Made by a program: the position numbers and the translations under genes. Of a stretch of DNA of 6,598 nt, positions 4,827 through 6,598 are shown in pieces. The DNA comes from Micavibrio aeruginosavorus (GTDB lineage: Bacteria; Pseudomonadota; Alphaproteobacteria; UBA9219). Location of the stretch: positions 1 through 6,598 of the forward strand of contig DYNT01000075.1 in assembly GCA_020720905.1 (NCBI GenBank). Direction: 5' to 3'. Below the pieces are notes generated by a model. The model searched no databases, was not told the DNA's origin, and worked only from the letters and a program-made list of their open reading frames with translations. The first letter of the stretch is position 1. Each line of letters opens with the position of its first letter.

Positions 4827-5882
4827 ATGAAGCGATGCCTTTGCAAAAGGCTTCAAGGTTTAATCATTAAACCACCCTCCCCTTGCGGGAGGGTCGAAAA
4901 CACGAAGTGTTTTCGGGGAAGGGTTATGGGCTGGATCAAAAAAGTCCCCTCCCCTCACTTTTCGATTCCTTCGGTCTCGAAAAGTGCGTGCCCTCCCGCA
5001 AGGGGAGGGCGATTATTTTTTAGCTTGCTCTGTCAACAGTACTCAGAACAAAAAGATTATAAAAAAGCCTTCACCCTTGCCGAGATGAGCATGGTGCTGG
5101 TCGTTGTTGGCCTTGTGATCATGGTTGTTTTTCCCGCGCTGACAGCCTTTCGTCAAAGTATGCAAGTCAGCGCCACGCAAAGCAATCTGCAAGCCTTGAT
5201 GCGCGCCACAACCGCCTTTGTTCAAGCCAACGGCTGCCTACCCTGCCCCACGCCAGCCGCCACAACAGGCGCAGGCTTTGGACGCGTGCGTGGCGAAGCA
5301 GGAGGCCTTGCGTGTCAAAATAACTGCACCGTTTATGAAGGCATCGTGCCCTTTATCTCGATGGGCCTTCCCCAACAAATCGCCAAGGATGGCTGGGGGC
5401 GTTGGATCACGATGCGTGTTGATCCTGCGCTGACCATCAACTTTGGCGTCGTGCCGCCGACCGCGCTTTGCGTGGCGGGCGACACCACGCCTTCTTGCGT
5501 GACCGGCGAAAGCCGCAAGGGTCTATGCCAAGACGGCGCACTAATGAGCAAAGTGAACCGCGTAAGCATAACGACGGCAGGCGGCGGCACGCAGCAAGCC
5601 GCCCTCCTGTTCCTTAGCCACGGCGCGAACGGCTTTGGCGCGTTTAAGGCTGATCCTGCCGTCAGCGCAGGCACGAACGCGCATCCAGCTTTTAGCGGAG
5701 GCCTAACGCCGTGTTCTGCCACAGGCGGATTTGAGCGCTGCAACGCCAACGGCGACGCGGCCTTCATCGAGGCGCCCTTTTCAAACGATCCAACCACGCC
5801 CTATGACGATGTCCTGCTTTACGTCGGACGTGATGCGCTGGTAAGCTCTTTGGGCAACCCTGCCTGTCAAACAAGTTGGTGA
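4827..5882 (+). CDS. Second prepilin, cysteine-rich, with an abnormally long leader read through a palindromic element
   Basis: The body is a clear prepilin: Ala81/Phe82-TLAE with Glu at mature position 5 (residue 86), then a hydrophobic helix (MVLVVVGLVIMVVF). Family landmarks follow: NGCLPCP (135-141), KDGWGRW (187-193), FLSHGANGFGAF (about 262-273) and C-terminal DDVLLYVGRDAL (about 327-338). The mature 270 residues hold ten cysteines, suggesting several disulfides and periplasmic folding. The start is the problem. ATG 4827 has a plausible ribosome binding site and lies 6 nt after the previous stop, but gives an 81-residue leader because the frame runs through the palindromic element at 4875-5009. 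GTG 4806 would overlap the previous gene. TTG 5025 would give a normal 15-residue leader but lacks a good site. Likely role: minor pilin or pseudopilin. The body is secure, but the first 66 codons may not be translated. Confidence 0.85.
   Translation: MKRCLCKRLQGLIIKPPSPCGRVENTKCFRGRVMGWIKKVPSPHFSIPSVSKSACPPARGGRLFFSLLCQQYSEQKDYKKAFTLAEMSMVLVVVGLVIMVVFPALTAFRQSMQVSATQSNLQALMRATTAFVQANGCLPCPTPAATTGAGFGRVRGEAGGLACQNNCTVYEGIVPFISMGLPQQIAKDGWGRWITMRVDPALTINFGVVPPTALCVAGDTTPSCVTGESRKGLCQDGALMSKVNRVSITTAGGGTQQAALLFLSHGANGFGAFKADPAVSAGTNAHPAFSGGLTPCSATGGFERCNANGDAAFIEAPFSNDPTTPYDDVLLYVGRDALVSSLGNPACQTSW
4837..4873. repeat. Two small palindromes at the head of the hairpin string
   Basis: GCCTTT-GCA-AAAGGC (4837-4851) is a 6-bp stem with a 3-nt loop. 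GGTTTAATCATTAAACC (4857-4873) is a 17-bp perfect palindrome around one central base. Both are directly left of the 135-bp element and continue its run of hairpins. The second could also serve as a dyad protein-binding site. Confidence 0.6.
4875..5009. repeat. 135-bp palindromic (MITE- or RPE-like) element with perfect 19-bp terminal inverted repeats
   Basis: The terminal arms CCCTCCCCTTGCGGGAGGG (4875-4893) and CCCTCCCGCAAGGGGAGGG (4991-5009) are exact reverse complements. Each arm is itself a 7-bp hairpin. Inside are CGAAAACAC/GTGTTTTCG with a GAA loop (4895-4915) and CACTTTTCGA/TCGAAAAGTG with an 11-nt loop (4956-4986). The length is an exact multiple of three, and the frame of the second prepilin is open through it. 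No transposase gene and no clear target-site duplication are visible. It resembles non-autonomous dispersed palindromes such as Rickettsia palindromic elements in behaviour. Family membership is not shown by one copy. Confidence 0.8.
4991..5021 (+). terminator. Terminator-like hairpin inside the pilus cluster (possible attenuator)
   Basis: The GC-rich stem CCCTCCC (4991-4997) / GGGAGGG (5003-5009) with loop GCAAG is followed by CGATTA and then six T residues (5016-5021). The same right arm could instead pair over 19 bp with 4875-4893. The layout fits partial intrinsic termination after the first prepilin. The 6-nt gap between the stem and the T-run weakens the match to a classical terminator. 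Confidence 0.45.
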
Positions 5883-5889
5883 CAGAACG

Positions 5890-6598
5890 ATGAAAGCCGT
5901 CGCCCGATCCTATACTCTTGATGCTGACAGGTTAGACGATGAAACCGCAGACCTTCCCGCTGTGCGTGCGCCGCTTCGCTTGGGCGAGCGTCTGGTGCGC
6001 GAGACCGTGATCACGCCCGATCAATTGCATATAGCGCTACATGAACAAAAGAAAACAGGCGTGATGCTGGGCAGCTCCCTTATCGCGCTTGGCTTTTTGG
6101 ATCAAGACACGCTCGCCAAGGCTCTGGCGGATCACGCTGGGCTTTCCTTCGTTTCGCTGGATGCCGTAACGCCCGATCTGACGCTTCTGGATTCTTTCTC
6201 ACCCCATCACGTCAGAAGCACGATGGCGCTCCCCCTTCATCAAAGGGGGAAGACGCTGACCGTCGCGCTGGCCGATCCGTTCGATCTGGTCGCAATTGAC
6301 ACCATTCAACGCGCCTTTCCGCAAGCAACAACGCTGGCGCTGCGCGTCACTTCAAAAAACGCTATCGACTCTTTTTTGAATCGTTTGACGGAGCGCGCCG
6401 ATAATCTTTATGACCTTCTTCAGGAAATCGAATCCACGGCGGCTCCTGCCACAATCGAGGTTGAGCATCCCGTCATTCGTCTTGTCGATCATCTGCTGAG
6501 CGATGCGATCCGGCAAGGCGCTTCCGATATTCATTTTGAGCCTGAGGAATCCTTTGCCCGTGTGCGTTTTCGCATCGATGGCCGCCTGCGCCAAATCC
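5890..6598 (+). CDS. GspE/PilB/MshE-family pilus assembly ATPase, N-terminal part (cut by window end)
   Basis: This is the start of the cytoplasmic hexameric ATPase that powers pilus or pseudopilus extension. The 236 visible codons start at ATG 5890, 7 nt after the second prepilin stop, with only a weak ribosome binding site. Residues 1-28 are a variable tail. Residues 29 to about 165 form an MshEN/T2SSE-N domain with two repeats: RLGERLVRETVITPDQLHIALHEQ-like 30-53 and LGSSLIALGFLDQDTLAKAL-like 59-82. The domain continues with ALPLHQRGKTLTVALADPFD (113-132). The start of the catalytic region appears at 195-236 (VIRLVDHLLSDAI, ASDIHFEP, VRFRIDGRLRQI). Walker A, Asp box and Walker B motifs lie beyond the window. 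MshEN domains in characterised relatives bind c-di-GMP, so second-messenger control of this motor is plausible. The subfamily cannot be fixed from this part. Confidence 0.93.
   Translation, partial: MKAVARSYTLDADRLDDETADLPAVRAPLRLGERLVRETVITPDQLHIALHEQKKTGVMLGSSLIALGFLDQDTLAKALADHAGLSFVSLDAVTPDLTLLDSFSPHHVRSTMALPLHQRGKTLTVALADPFDLVAIDTIQRAFPQATTLALRVTSKNAIDSFLNRLTERADNLYDLLQEIESTAAPATIEVEHPVIRLVDHLLSDAIRQGASDIHFEPEESFARVRFRIDGRLRQI

Noticed and set aside
4875..5009. CRISPR-like or IS element
   Set aside because: The repeats are inverted, not regularly spaced direct copies, and no transposase frame is present.
5333..5797. 154-codon minus-strand open frame
   Set aside because: Antisense to the conserved body of the second prepilin. 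Composition-driven shadow.
6230..6250. 8-bp hairpin (TCCCCCTT/AAGGGGGA) inside the ATPase gene
   Set aside because: It encodes the normal LPLHQRGK stretch of the N-domain, so it is best explained by coding sequence. No T-run follows.

Overview
The window looks like chromosomal DNA from an alphaproteobacterium-like Gram-negative of moderate GC content. The basis is a SpoU/TrmH methyltransferase with an alphaproteobacterial-style C-terminal motif, a CCA-encoding tRNA-Tyr, an MSHA-type outer-membrane secretin and dispersed palindromic intergenic repeats. The lineage is inferred from sequence style only. No 16S rRNA or marker search was possible.

Left part (1-2077): an AT-rich stretch carries an unrecognised 165-codon gene on the minus strand. 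It ends at the 3' end of a minus-strand tRNA-Tyr(GTA). Divergent from the tRNA is an RlmB-like 23S rRNA 2'-O-ribose methyltransferase gene. Its product has an unusual basic, low-complexity N-terminal extension of about 150 residues. The GC step at the tRNA 3' end is the kind of boundary seen at tRNA-anchored insertions, but no integrase or repeated tRNA end is visible here.

Middle (2078-2310): this intergenic region holds a nested perfect palindrome (12-bp outer stem, 7-bp inner stem). It also holds two perfect consensus DnaA boxes (TTATCCACA) 20 bp apart on the same strand, followed by a TTGACA -35-like hexamer just before the pilus genes.

Right part (2311-6598, running off the edge): a plus-strand type IV pilus / type II secretion-like cluster. 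It runs MshL-like secretin lipoprotein, class III prepilin with a Ca-loop-like motif, cysteine-rich second prepilin, then the start of a GspE/PilB/MshE-family assembly ATPase with an MshEN-type (c-di-GMP-binding class) N-domain. Together these would form the outer-membrane gate, the fibre subunits and the cytoplasmic motor of one pilus or pseudopilus machine. The inter-gene gaps are 12 nt, 5 nt and 7 nt if the starts chosen here are right, so they probably form one operon.

The most striking feature is a string of hairpins at 4837-5009 between the two prepilins. Its core is a 135-bp element with perfect 19-bp terminal inverted repeats and internal 9- and 10-bp stems. It is open in the reading frame of the second prepilin and sits in what should be that protein's short leader. 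Its last stem is followed by a six-T run, so it also looks like an intra-operon terminator or attenuator.
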